Source of the DNA: a virus
IMG/VR virus record: IMGVR_UViG_3300017697_004009
Location: 1 to 34,038 of that record
Length of the DNA stretch: 34,038 bases
Strand: one strand, 5' to 3'
The position numbers and the translations under genes are program-made. Below are positions 14,380-26,300 of this stretch, piece by piece. How positions within the stretch are numbered: position 1 is the first letter of the stretch; the number at the start of each line of letters is the position of its first letter. Below the pieces are notes generated by a model, which did no database searches, had not been told where the DNA came from, and worked only from the letters and a program-made list of their open reading frames with translations.

Positions 14380-15318
14380 TTACGATTTCAGTACTTTGAA
14401 GGTGTATGTGTTGGCTGTTGCCGGAGTGCCATCTGGAAATTCTTGAGCCCTGTAGTCATTAGCATCAACAAATCTTGTTTGGTAATTACCACTACCGCCT
14501 GTAAGTTTGGTATTGACTATGGCAGTTCCCCTTGCAGTTCCGGAGCCATCAATGTTGTACTGTATAGTGTAGCCATCAACAGAGTTTATGACTTTATTTC
14601 TCACATATTCTTGCAACAATGCCCCAATTTCTGCAGTTGAGTATTGTTTTAAATTGTTTGACCCATCGATGTACACTGGTGGATTCTGATATGAGACCGG
14701 CAGTCCGCCGTTGATCAAGTGCAAATAGTAATTTGTTATAGTCTGTGGTTGGTCTAGTGGTTCCCCAATATCACTTGCTGAATACAAAGAAGTATCTGCC
14801 CTTGTATCTGTGAACACCGGCGTAGAAGATACCAAAGTTGATCCTGTTACAGAATCAGATGTGGCAATATGGTATGTGCCTGACTGATCTGCTGTCACAG
14901 TGCCCAATGCAAGGTTATCTATTGTTGGATGTATGAATGTGTCTATAAAATCTTGTTCAGTCATGGCCTGTACCTGTGTGCCATTCCAGTATACTGGAAA
15001 AGTTTTTCCTGTGTCTGATGTTGTGATGTTGGCAGTCTGTGCTGTTTGTGTTATCCTTTGATATGCTGTAGTCACTGTGCTTGGTTCTGCTGTAGTCGCC
15101 TCACTTGGAAAACCACCTGATGCTGTTGATGCCGCTCCTGCCTGTAATCTTGTGTCATCGATGCTTGTAAGATTACCACCTGAACCCGACACAGTGAGAA
15201 CTCTCGATGGATTCAAAGCATAATAGTACGCCGCCAAAGATTTCATGGCATTCAGATCCGAGCTCTTCATCTCTTGTAATTGAGATCCATTATAATATAA
15301 AGGTGTTCTAGCAGTCAT
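14380..15318 (-). CDS. virion structural protein with three short internal repeats
   Basis: The product has 312 residues. A repeated module occurs three times: PLYYNGSQLQEMKSSDLNAM, FPVYWNGTQVQAMTEQDFI and PPVYIDGSNNLKQYSTAEIG. Each has a Y-x-(N/D)-G-(S/T)-x2-(L/V)-Q turn and a short helix. Between them the sequence is Thr/Ser/Gly-rich and beta-prone. No enzyme motif is visible. The company of fibre and baseplate genes, and its composition, suggest a virion protein, perhaps a fibre or fibre adaptor. A sigma70-like promoter lies in front and no Shine-Dalgarno sequence is visible. It could be a fibre-network or decoration protein. Confidence 0.6.
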   Translation of the reverse strand: MTARTPLYYNGSQLQEMKSSDLNAMKSLAAYYYALNPSRVLTVSGSGGNLTSIDDTRLQAGAASTASGGFPSEATTAEPSTVTTAYQRITQTAQTANITTSDTGKTFPVYWNGTQVQAMTEQDFIDTFIHPTIDNLALGTVTADQSGTYHIATSDSVTGSTLVSSTPVFTDTRADTSLYSASDIGEPLDQPQTITNYYLHLINGGLPVSYQNPPVYIDGSNNLKQYSTAEIGALLQEYVRNKVINSVDGYTIQYNIDGSGTARGTAIVNTKLTGGSGNYQTRFVDANDYRAQEFPDGTPATANTYTFKVLKS

Positions 15319-15331
15319 ATGTTACTTTGTT

Positions 15332-15360
15332 ACTATAAACTATCTTGAAAAATAGTTCAA
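15332..15360 (-). promoter_or_regulatory. sigma70-type promoter before the gene at 14380-15318
   Basis: TTGAAC (complement of 15355-15360), a 17-nt spacer and TATAGT (complement of 15332-15337). The -10 ends 13 nt before the ATG, so the leader would be only a few bases. A small inverted repeat, TTGAA/TTCAA, overlaps the -35; I do not read it as a terminator. Confidence 0.5.
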
Positions 15361-15369
15361 CCATTAATA

Positions 15370-16587
15370 TTACACTCCTGCGCCGAATATGGTCTTAAGT
15401 ACCGCTCCCGTACTGCTAAGGACTTGTAATGATGTCGATGATGCAAACATGCCTGATGTTACCGATCCGGTATCACCTGTTGTTACCACGGTTCCAGTCA
15501 CGTTTGGTATGGTAATTGTTCTGTCTGCTGTTGGATTTGCTACAGTAAGTGTTGTTTCAAATCCGTCATCTGTTGAACCTTCAAATATTACAGTACCGTT
15601 CTGCGTTATTTGTATTCCTGATGTTGTAACAGCACCAGTGATTGGTCCTGTAAATGCTGTTGCATTAACTGTTCCACTGACATCTAATTTGGTGCTAGGA
15701 GTTGTAGTGCCTATACCGACTCTTGATTCAGCACCATCTATAGTCATAACCGTTGACGTAACTCCGCCATCGTTGACTTTGAAGGTCGTGTTAGTGTTTT
15801 GTATTGTATTGGAAAGATTGATACCTGTGCCGTCAACTGTTATTGATAAATCGTTGTCAGCACCAACTGTCATACCAGAGTCTGTAACAATACCCAGTGT
15901 TCCTGTTGTGGTATCATTTTGATCTGACCTTAAAAAGTTTGCCGCGGCAATTCCGCCTAATGCATCAGCATTTGTGGCTGTACCGTTAAGTTTAATGTCT
16001 GTAGGTGATGTTGTGAATGTAATTCCTTTTTTGACAGTAGCAAAACCCGTGATTGATGTTTGTGGTGTGAACTCTGTGTCTGAAATTATGGCTATCAGTG
16101 TGCCGTCGCTGTACCATTTCGTAATATTACGACTAGCAGTTGTCGAATCTGTAATTGCTTCAAAAACGAAACCATTTAGTGATCCAGTTGAAGTTGGTGG
16201 TCCGACTAGTACACTCTGAGATCCATCATAATAGAATAACTGCCCAATATCCGAATCTATCCAAAGGTCTCCCTGTTGTATTCCAGATGGTTGTGTTGAC
16301 TGGTAGGGTACATTTCCTCCTGCCGGCACAAAAAGGTTTCCAGTGTATACTTTTAATCTATCAACACTGCTGTCGTACCATAGTTGTCCTTGTAATGGCT
16401 TAGGCGGTGACGTTGTATTTGAAAAATTTTCTAACAGAGAAAGGAAGTTTTCCGCTATCAGTTCTCCATAACCTGCATAACCTTTTCCGATGAACGATAA
16501 ATCTGTCTGTGTATTAACCACACCGTCCTGTACTATGTACTGGTTGGGCGATGCTGACGAGTTATTCTTGTTTACTGTATAAGCCAT
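15370..16587 (-). CDS. tail fibre-like protein, paralogue of 1055-2695
   Basis: The product has 405 residues. Its N-terminal module GKGYAGYGELIAENFLSLLENF and the repeats QGQLWYD and QGDLWID correspond in order to those of 1055-2695. The middle also matches (LNGTATNADALGGIAAANFL, FKVNDGGVTSTVM). It then continues with VGIGTTTPSTKLDVSGTVNA, a motif of many phage and bacterial fibre proteins, and ends without the YADLAERY domain. It may be the shorter, trimer-forming partner or a proximal fibre segment, with 1055-2695 the distal one. Three nt separate it from the upstream gene. Confidence 0.68.
   Translation of the reverse strand: MAYTVNKNNSSASPNQYIVQDGVVNTQTDLSFIGKGYAGYGELIAENFLSLLENFSNTTSPPKPLQGQLWYDSSVDRLKVYTGNLFVPAGGNVPYQSTQPSGIQQGDLWIDSDIGQLFYYDGSQSVLVGPPTSTGSLNGFVFEAITDSTTASRNITKWYSDGTLIAIISDTEFTPQTSITGFATVKKGITFTTSPTDIKLNGTATNADALGGIAAANFLRSDQNDTTTGTLGIVTDSGMTVGADNDLSITVDGTGINLSNTIQNTNTTFKVNDGGVTSTVMTIDGAESRVGIGTTTPSTKLDVSGTVNATAFTGPITGAVTTSGIQITQNGTVIFEGSTDDGFETTLTVANPTADRTITIPNVTGTVVTTGDTGSVTSGMFASSTSLQVLSSTGAVLKTIFGAGV
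15911..15960 (-). repeat. DNA homology block shared with 2001-2050
   Basis: This is the other copy of the fibre-paralogue block, 41 of 50 bases identical, in the same orientation and 13.9 kb away. It flanks the far side of the 18-gene island. Confidence 0.6.
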
Positions 16588-16590
16588 TTA

Positions 16591-17316
16591 TTAATATCCG
16601 GTGTTACCACCTGCTGTTGTTCCACTCACTGTGTTCGATGTCGATAAGCCAGTTGAACTTGTCTCAGTGAATGTTGTTAAACTTTGAATCCTCAATGTGT
16701 AATCTATCTGTATTAACCTGTTCAGTGATTTCTGTACTGGATGAAAAACAACGTGTGTCAGTAATTTGTTTGTGGCACCGTTTTCAGTTCCCTCATAACT
16801 TTTAAGTCCTAACTCATCAAACACAAAATCACCATTGAAATTTGTTGTGTTATCAAAAGAATCCTGCCCTGTAGGTTCACCATAGTCCAATGTACAAGTA
16901 CAAACAATGTCCGTAAATTTGTTACCTGTAATGTGTCTGACTTCCATTTTGTTTCTAGTGGTATCCTTGTTGGTTGCAGAATTGTCGTCTATTACTTTGT
17001 AATAAGTTTGATTGTAAAGTGTAGCGTTAGTTCCTGTAGAATTTGGAGTAAGGTAAGTGATTATACCTGTTGGATCAACCGATGTGCCACCATTACCAAA
17101 TGCCATTTCATGTATAAAACCATTTGTTTTATTTGCGAGGCTATTTGCCATAGACTGTGACATGTTCTCGTAGTGTATTGCATTTCTCTTGTCTACAATA
17201 ACCTCACCTGTTTCAGGATCGAAAATCTTAATGTGTCCCGTCATCATCACTCCTGTGTGATCATTTGGCTTTTCGTTCTCTTGTTTTGATTCTGTTGGTT
17301 TGTTGTCCTGTGTCAT
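16591..17316 (-). CDS. virion structural protein of unknown role
   Basis: The product has 241 residues. A hydrophilic N-terminus (MTQDNKPTESKQENEKPNDH) precedes a conserved-looking core: GHIKIFDPETGEVIVDKRNA, FIHEMAFGNGG and TGIITYLTPN. A Ser/Thr/Gly-rich tail closes it. The core reads like a baseplate- or fibre-adaptor protein common in marine myoviruses, but I cannot tie it to a T4 gene; it does not resemble T4 gp8. It lies between the giant structural gene and the fibre genes. The ATG follows a late-type AATAAATA by 6 nt, with no Shine-Dalgarno sequence. Confidence 0.6.
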   Translation of the reverse strand: MTQDNKPTESKQENEKPNDHTGVMMTGHIKIFDPETGEVIVDKRNAIHYENMSQSMANSLANKTNGFIHEMAFGNGGTSVDPTGIITYLTPNSTGTNATLYNQTYYKVIDDNSATNKDTTRNKMEVRHITGNKFTDIVCTCTLDYGEPTGQDSFDNTTNFNGDFVFDELGLKSYEGTENGATNKLLTHVVFHPVQKSLNRLIQIDYTLRIQSLTTFTETSSTGLSTSNTVSGTTAGGNTGY

Positions 17317-17322
17317 CTAGTG

Positions 17323-17330
17323 TATTTATT
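17323..17330 (-). promoter_or_regulatory. T4-late-type promoter element AATAAATA
   Basis: AATAAATA, one base from the T4 late consensus, lies 6 nt before the ATG of 16591-17316. The TAA stop of the giant upstream gene is part of the element. A start at the usual distance for T4 late promoters would fall at or next to the ATG. Confidence 0.5.
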
Positions 17331-20300
17331 CAGGTGAGTTTGTGGGTTCATCAGCAATGAATCGTGCCTGTTGCGTAGTAGAACCTTGTAACCCTCTACC
17401 ATCAGCAGGATTTCCATCCTTACCGGTATACCATACCTGTCCTTTCTTGTGTAATATCTTAATCTGCACTCCGTTATCTGGTACTGTTGTAAGCGTTACA
17501 TTATTTCCAGTAATAGAGTAGTTTATAGTCGACCCGTCCTCGCTGAGCATCAACAATCGTTGGCCACCAATGAATATGTCTATCTGGTCAGCGGGGATAC
17601 CAGTCGCCGGAGACGATTGGTTTAACGTTGTAGTTAGGGTCTGTGTTGTCGTAAATGTAGCAGTACTTCCATCACCTGTGAAAGTGTCTGTGTGTACTGT
17701 GTCTACATAAGGGATGGTTTGAGTACCAGACGCATCTACGACTTCCGTGCCTGATCCATGCTCCTTAATTCCTGTTCCAAGTGTTCCACGTTTGAGTTGT
17801 CCCAAAATATTGTTAGTCTTGGTAAAATATTCTATTCTCTCTTTGTCCACAAATATAACACCTGGTATTATACTGCTTACTGTTGATCCATCCAGATCTA
17901 TCACGGTCTGAGGATCGGCCAATACTGTTCCATCAGCAACCGCAATTTCTGTTGCGTCTGTGGCAAGAGTTTGTGTCAATGGTGTTGTGTTTGTTTTTGA
18001 AATTCGTTTGTAGAATGTCCTGTTAATCATGTCCTTGAATATCCTGTACCCCACCGAACCCGTTGCATTTTTCAGTGCGAAGTACATGACATCTAATCTG
18101 TCAGATGATGTTATGGTTTTGCCCGATATTGTTATAGTGCTTCCTGAAAGTGTGTAATCAAATCCCTGTGCCAACTGTTCACCATTCAACCAGACATACA
18201 TGTAAGAAGAATTTAGTGGTGTGTAATACAGTTCATGAATACCGCTTGGTCTTCCCTCTAACACTTCTCTTCTCATCTTAGTACCGAGAGCATTATTGAA
18301 AGTTGTCACCCTCAATACCGAACCATCTGTAAGAGTGTGGCCATCTGCGGCAATTTGAGTAGTGTCTAAAACCAATGCAGACGAACTGTCACCACCGTCT
18401 ATTGTGTAATGCTTGTCGACCAAGGTTGTTATGGCTATTACATCACCGTCCACTGCACCAGTACCCTGCATATGTACAGTCTGGTTAACAAGATCTACTT
18501 CGTAGTTTCCTTCTTGTGCAACTGTTCCCTCTACTAATTTTCTTCCATTGTAGTGAACCTCGATCTGATTTTTGTTAGTAATCACTTTGGCAGGATCAAC
18601 TGTCGAACCGTCGCTCAGTCCAGACACTATACCGAAGGAGTAAGTAGTGCCGTCACCTACGTAATATGTTGTATCCGGTCCCCTCAAAACTTTTCCATCC
18701 AGTTCCACTATTGTTAATGCATGGAAAGGTGAAACCGATCCTGGTGGGAACGACATTGGTAAAGTTGTTGTTGAACCATCATATGTTAGGTCCTCTGCTC
18801 TGATCTGTGCCACGCTTCTGGATGTGCCTGATTTTTGGAATCCTGCAATCTGTATAAAGTCTCCTGCACCTGGAGCCTCCGCAAATGTTATTGTTAGACT
18901 ATTCGAAAAACTGCTTCCTGATGATACTGCAGATGTGAACGCAGTTGTAGGCAATCCGTTCTTAGTCACATATATCTCAGATGCTGTTGAATCTATGTTG
19001 AAGTCTTCCCTTATCGATGTGACAAACTCTACAGTAGATCCATCGCCTGTGTACTGATCCAACACTCTGTAATTCTGTCCTGATATAGCAAATACTTTTG
19101 TTGTTATAATGCTGTTGTTGGCTGGTGCTGATGTAAATGTAATAGTCTTCGCCGCCACATCCACTGTGTAGTCCGCCGCAGTTGAGCCATCCAACGAAAC
19201 TTTTTTGACTACTCCATCTACCGCTACAGTTACCGATGCCAATGTGCCTGGATACTCTCCTATAGAAAAAGTTGTTGTGCTTCCATTACCTAAGTAACTT
19301 TTCTCAGTGATAAAAGGCACGCCCGATTCTGGCGAAGTGTACACCTTGATATCTAATGTATCAAAAATCTGTCCTGGAACCACTTCCTCAGGTGCATAGC
19401 TCGTTGTAGGTGACAGCATCTCGTCGCCGTCCACATTGATGTCTGACGGTGCTGATCCCAATGCTGAGGCGTAAAGTCCGTCTTTTGTGAACAGGCCTCC
19501 TTTCACTATAGAGTCAAGCGTCCTATCATCAGTTGGTGTAAGCACGCCATCGTCGTCTGCTGGTATTAATTCAATAAGTGCGTTTTCATTTTGCACCGGA
19601 ATAGAGGTTATAGTTTGAGCACTGCCTGTGCCAATGATCGTAGTAGAAATTTTTGTACGTGTGCTGTCATCCTGAGATACGTACACGTGATAAACTGTGC
19701 CCGATTCAAGTGTTGCGGTGTAACTGCTCGTTGTACCATCAGCCAAGAACGGAATTGTTCTTGATAGACCATAGTTGTCCCATGGGTAGTCATACCAAGC
19801 CGAGTTGTCCCAGCCCTGACTTTGATTGAACAGTAGACCCGTTACCATTGTTCCACCGTAGTCAACACCGGACATCACCTGCGAAAGTTCGTTGCCCGGC
19901 ATTCCAGACGATGGTGTATAGAAACCTTTGATCCTATCTGCGGCTGTCAGTCCGGATTCATCTCCATAATACTTGGTTACAGCACCTTCGTTGTCATCGA
20001 AGTCTGTTGTTGATGTAAATCTGCTTACGGCTTTGTACAATTCATTTTTGTATCTTATTTTTGCTCCATATTCGTATACTGTGTTTGCCTCCCAGTCGAC
20101 CACAGTTGATGTGCTTGAAATCCTGTCAAATTTGATTGTGGCATTGAAATCTCTCACTAGGTCGTTACCTAGGTTGGCATATGCTTTGGCAGGATCTGAC
20201 GGAGCAGAACCATCAATCATACCACCAGTAAGTGTCACAGTTGGTGTTGTAGAGTAACCAAACCCTACTCCAGTCAATGTGATCGAAGTCACTACACCTC

Positions 20301-23300
20301 CGTATATTGTTGCAGTGGCAGTAGCACTTGTTGAATCATCACCTGTGATAGTAACCGTAGGTGCAACTTCATATCCTGATCCTCCATGGTACACAGTTAT
20401 ACTTTGTACATGTTTCCTGTGGTAGTCATACCAAAATTGCCATGGATATTGTGTAAGTTTGGCAACATCTGATTGGACGTTTATAGATCTTACCTTACTG
20501 ACTGTGTTATCATAGAAAGGTGGATTGTCAAAGTCGGTTATCACACTATCATGTTGTTCTGGTGCGTTGTAACCTAGTTTGTATTCACGTAATTTTGTAT
20601 GGAAAGGTTTGACTTCATTTATGTAACTTTCAATCCAACTGTCAGTCCCTATTGTGTATGTTTTTCTTTGATCAAACTGTCTAACTTTATTGACAGCATT
20701 TATGAAACTTGTTTTGAACATCCAATCTACATAAGTTTGATCCTCCAACACTTTTCTTAATCCAATAAAGAACAACGTATTGTATTCTACTGACAGATTA
20801 CCTATTAATAGGTCATCCCTCAATGCAGTCAGGACTTGACGTGTTTCAGTTACTGGTTCTTGGTCAAACGTGTTGTCATCAAAATTATCCTCGCCATCAA
20901 AACCGGTTGCATCTTGTGAGTAGTCGTAAAGTGTGGTGCTTAATCTTATAGTTCCGTTCTCTGTACCAACGTTTTTCCAACCAGATGCAGTCTTCATAAA
21001 CAGTTTCCATCCACCTGTATCAGCACTTGTCACTTTAACATGTTTTCCTATTGCAAGATCTAGTGTGTCTAATTCATATTCGTACTTGACCTGTTTGTCG
21101 ATCGGTGTGTTCTCGTCATGCACCATTTCATGTACATCCGGATCTGTACCATACCAGTCTGTGTAACTCCAGTAGTTGGATGTATTGTAGGTCTGTATGC
21201 TTGTTCTTGACCATTCTGTGCCATCCCATTTGTATATGGCCCAATAATTGTTTGCGGTCTCGTCTGATTTCACTAGGTAGTTCACCGTGCCTGAGAGGTC
21301 TGCTGTATTAAGGTAGCTCAGTTCTGCATATGTGTCCACCTGTCCGTCCCAAAGTCCACTGGCGCTGGTAGGTTCTGGTTCTTTGCTGTCTAAATTTGCA
21401 AGATTGATTCGTCCCACTAGTTGATTCTTTTTAAGAACCGAGTTTGCGTAATCAATTATTTCTTTAAGTGCAGAGAATCTGTCTGTGTACCAACTCTGTC
21501 TAGGTCTGATGTTGTTTCCATATTTCTGGTTCAAAGGTAGATCGACATCTGGCACAGCATCTCCCGTGATGTTTTTACCACATAACGAATCCCACCAACG
21601 TGATTCTATCTGGTGTCCGGGTCTGTAGTCCGGATCGCCCTCACGCACCAACTTCCATACTGAGTGTGCGTCGCCGTCAAATGTCGTTGTCCTGATGTCC
21701 ACATTCAACACAATGTTACTGTTAACGAGATCGTTAACACCGTTGATTAATAGTTTGTTGGTGTCTGTGACTGAATAATAATTTATTCCTGAGTTTTGAG
21801 GATTGGCAATTAAGTTGGCAACATATGCTGTTGTATTTTTCCTATGGACCACTGTATTGACAGGCACAGATGATTTATTTTTTACCCAGAAGTAATAAAA
21901 ATTGACAAATGTATCTAGTTTCGAACTGTACCTCTGTATTGTTGTAAATTTTTCAGATGCCTCTCCAGATACTGTAGCAAAGGATCCCTCTTGTGTGCCG
22001 GATAAGTTATTATATTCTGTAGGAGTATAGCGAGACTGTGTCCACTCGTATACATCTATGCTGGAGCCCGGGAAGATCTTGCCCCAGTTGTTGACCTTGT
22101 ATTCTTGTGTGTCTTGCTCGTACCATATCCATTTCACAGTTGAAAGATCCCACCATACCTCACCAATATGGTTTTCAGCCCATAGTATCTTGGTGTTGGC
22201 GTTGTCACCAGTGTTGTACACTGCCGGATCCCACGGAGACTTGATATTGATCTCCCTGTCTGCTACTCCCAAAATCCTGCCCTTTATTGGATCATATAGA
22301 TCGTAGTAGTTTCTGATCTGTTTGGTTCTGTTGTCAAAATCAAACACATGGCCTAGTTTCTCAATGTCCACAAGAGATGTTTCTGTTACTATGTTCTTCC
22401 AGGCATACTCATCTTCTACCGTTAAGTCATAACAATAAATCGATCCGTCATTGCTTAATCCGGTGTGACCCTCATCTTTTGGTGCTCCTATGTATAAGTT
22501 GTTGTCAATCATACACACACCCCTACCGTAGTCGTCGTTCTCAGACACATTCTCTGACACTATCCTGTCATCTAACACGAACTTGGTGTTGTACTTCGTA
22601 GCCGTGTATGTCGCACCGGATCCTGTGTTAAGATCCACGATGTTGGTATCCTGTAGATCGAACGTAGTCTCACCTGAGTCAAATTTCATTTCCCTAGGGT
22701 TTGCTGATTTCTCGGCACCTATGGCCAGTCTAGTTCCTGATTGGTTCATAGATAGTGAAGATCCAAATTTAGCATCTACTAAATCACCAGGTTCGTTTAT
22801 CGTCTGATCAAGTGTGTATGTATTTGTAGAATCATCGCGATTCCATTTGTAGATATAAACTGCACCTGCATCGGCCCTATCCGCATTATCCAATCCTGGT
22901 ACACCTATGGCCAGCGTAGTTCCGTCCTTGCTCATCGCTATCGACTCACCGAATGATGTGTTTAATGTAGAACCGTCTGTTGCAATACCTGTCAATGTCT
23001 GTACCAGTGAGAATGAATTTACTGAGCTTCCATCATTGGTTTGAGAAGATCTCACGAATATCTCTACCTTGCCTGCGTTGCCTGGAGCCAGAGAACTGAC
23101 AGCGAGTATATCACCGTTGTCGTTTGCTTCGATCCTGTGTCCAAACCTTTGTCCGGAGCCTCCCGCCGGTGCTTCTAGTGTGTAGTCCTGTGTCCATGTG
23201 TCATATGTTGAACCATCTACGCCAATGCCCCAAGTGTACATGTATACTCTACCCCTGTCGTTGTCGTGTCCAGGTGCAGATACAAACATATATTTTCTAG

Positions 23301-26300
23301 CAGTATCTCTCTGTGATGTTGATCCTGGCTCTGCTATTTTGTGTGCCCACCCAAAATTTAAATTTTCGTTTGCTGTAGAGCCATCTGTTGGTGCTGTCAC
23401 AGTTCCAAGTAAGCCGTACTGGAATCTGCTCGAATCCCAAACATAAACTTTAACTAATCCTTCATTATAGATCCTTGTGCTTCCGTCTAATCCAACTACG
23501 TTTGTATATGGTGCTCCCGCCACTACAAAGTTCTCATCGGTACTCATTGACAGTGATTCACCTAGTCTGCTGGTGTTATCATCGTTATCTGTCATTGTGG
23601 CAGTTGATTGTGTTACAAAAGTAGTGCCGGCATTATGGCTTGATCTAAATAAGAAATTAACTTCACCCTGTCCTTTTCCAGGAGCACTCACTACTAACGT
23701 CCTACCGTCATTACGTGCCACTGTACGGTACCCAAACTCTTGATCGTTCGTTAGTGTGTCTGGCGATAGCGTCCTAAATTCTGTGTAAGGATCTTGTTTC
23801 TCGTACACACGCCACAATCCTGAACTGTCAGCGTCGGCAAAAACTTTGTCACCCTCTACTTTGACTTGTTGATCTTCATCCTTGTCATTGTACACACTGT
23901 ATTTGAGTCTGTCATTGACGTTGTCTATCGAACTTAACCTAACAGAGATGAACTTGTATACGTTCCCATAACCGTCTGCTGTTGAGCCGTCTGCCAAGTT
24001 AGGTATAAAATTTACATTGTCGGTGTAGTCAACTATGACTGTCTTGTGGTCCGGTATGCTGGAAACCTGGAACACCTTGTTCAGTGTTGTAGACACGCTG
24101 TTATTAATAGCAAAGTAATCGGCCTCATTGGTGTTGGTTCCTGCCGACAGTCCATGTGAATCAGTGAACTTTATCAACAATTTAGTTGCATTATCTGCCG
24201 TCCTTAGTTGATCTATCTTTATTCCAGCATTGGTCAGTCGTAAAACGTCCCAATCTTTATTCTGTTTGTTGGCAACCCATATTAGATCATTATTTGTAAT
24301 AGAGTCTACGTCAAGATTTAGTAGATCCGACACATCGAATGCTGTGTGTTGTACTTGATCTAATTGTGGATAGCCTGCAGTCTTGTATACCTGCACTTTA
24401 TCCCTGTCCACTCCTTCTTGTGTGTAATCTATCAATGAGAATGTTGATGAGGCTGTGTACTCGATGGGTTTGCTGTATAAATCCTCTTTGACCACTTTTA
24501 ATGATCTACGGTATTCTTTTACGTCCGCAGAATTGTCCAAGAGCTCAATGCTCTGAGGATCTGCACTCACTTGGTCATCGCTCAGTGTGATCTGTACGCT
24601 TTCCTTAGAATCTGTGTTGCCAAATACGCCGGTCCTGATCATCCACTCTGGATACAGATCCAACTCGATGTCTGATCCTTCATACCGTGCCTTGAGCAGT
24701 TTGTCTATGGCCGCCTGTGTACCTTTCTCTCTAATGTATCCTTGGTAGAACTTATACTGCGAAACATCATTGACAAACAAGTTCTCTAGGTAATCTCTAG
24801 ATTGGTACCCTATCAATCTCTGTGCCAATTGTTGTTGTGATTCATCAAAATTGTTGGACTCTAGATTGTAGAAATCGTTGAACTGTGCAATCTTGTAATC
24901 AAAGTTGGGTATCAACTGCGGTGCTGGTTTGTCTGCTTTCAACGTCCAATTATTACTATCAAATTCGTTGATTGCATTGTGATTCACTTTGGCCACGTAG
25001 AACTTGCCTTGGTATTCAACGGAATCACCAATTCTATAATCTGTGTTTGCTGACCAGTAAGTGACCTTTGCGGCGTCAAAAACAAAACCTGGTGCGTAAT
25101 AGTCACCATTCCAACCCGCTGTCTTCCATCCGACTAATTTTAATCTCTGCTGTCTAAATCCTGTGAACGGTTCGTAAATAATGTCTGAGAATACCGTACT
25201 GTTATCAAATATCAGAACATGTTCTTTCTGTACTGTATTCAGAGAAATATTATAAAGTCCTACATCTTGTGATTTAATGTTCAAATCAAACGTCTTGCCC
25301 ACACGCTTGGTGCTGATCTCACGTATGTCAATTTTCCTACCACCTGAATCCAACAATGAATAGTCACCTGCTAGGTTCATCAGTTTTCCAACAATGCCGT
25401 TGTTAGTGTCTAATTCAAATCCGTCTGCGGCCGGGGATACTGTAATAGCAGAGCCAGGTGCCCATTCCTGTGTTGTCCAAAATAAAAATTCTCGTACTGC
25501 ATTGGTCCAGTTTAATGTTTCTTTAATCTCATTAGAATATTTGTTGAATCGGAATCCCTGTGATTCCAACCATTGTCCATATCCTAATAAGAAATCTGCA
25601 ACTTCCTGTATAGTATCGAACACATAACCATAAGGTATGGTCTGCACATTTTCTTTATAATTGCTATATCGTGAAACAGTAATAGATCCCGGCACCGATA
25701 GTGATCCTGCAACACTTGTCTTGACCGGATAATTGAATTTAAAATACGGATTCGTAGTCGAATAACCTAATACCCGATATCCGCCTAATAATGTTGATCC
25801 ATCTGCTCCTGCTTCTGTGTTCTTTTCTATTAATACACCCGAATAGTTGAAACTCTCAACCGGATTCGATACACGAAATAGTATTTTGTAGTTCTCGTCT
25901 GGTATGAATTTCGATCCTGCTGTTGATCCCGGAGACACAGAATCTGTCAGCACCTTGATATTATCCTTGTCTGTGAAACCCCCCAACTTGTAAGCCAGTT
26001 GGATATTCAAACCTTTCATTTTGTCGTAGTAGAATGTTACAGGGTCTAAATTCCTTGAGATAATATGATTCACTACAAATACCTGGTATCCTGCTGTTTG
26101 ATATCTTGTTGTAATACCTGTGTTATTATCGGTCACAGTTTCTAGATGGTACTTGGCAGTTGAAAGTTGTTTCCTTATTCCGGTATCTGCGTATATCTGG
26201 TTCCCGGCAGTGTTAGTTGATAATCTAGACACATCAAAGAAATTTGAGAAAAACTTCGCCGGCTTTGATACAGCCAGTGTCTTCATGACAGTAAATGGAT

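Noticed and set aside
15339-15361. Possible terminator hairpin (TTGAA...TTCAA)
   Set aside because: The stem is only 5 bp, A/T-rich and without a following U-run in the right place; it overlaps a better-supported promoter.
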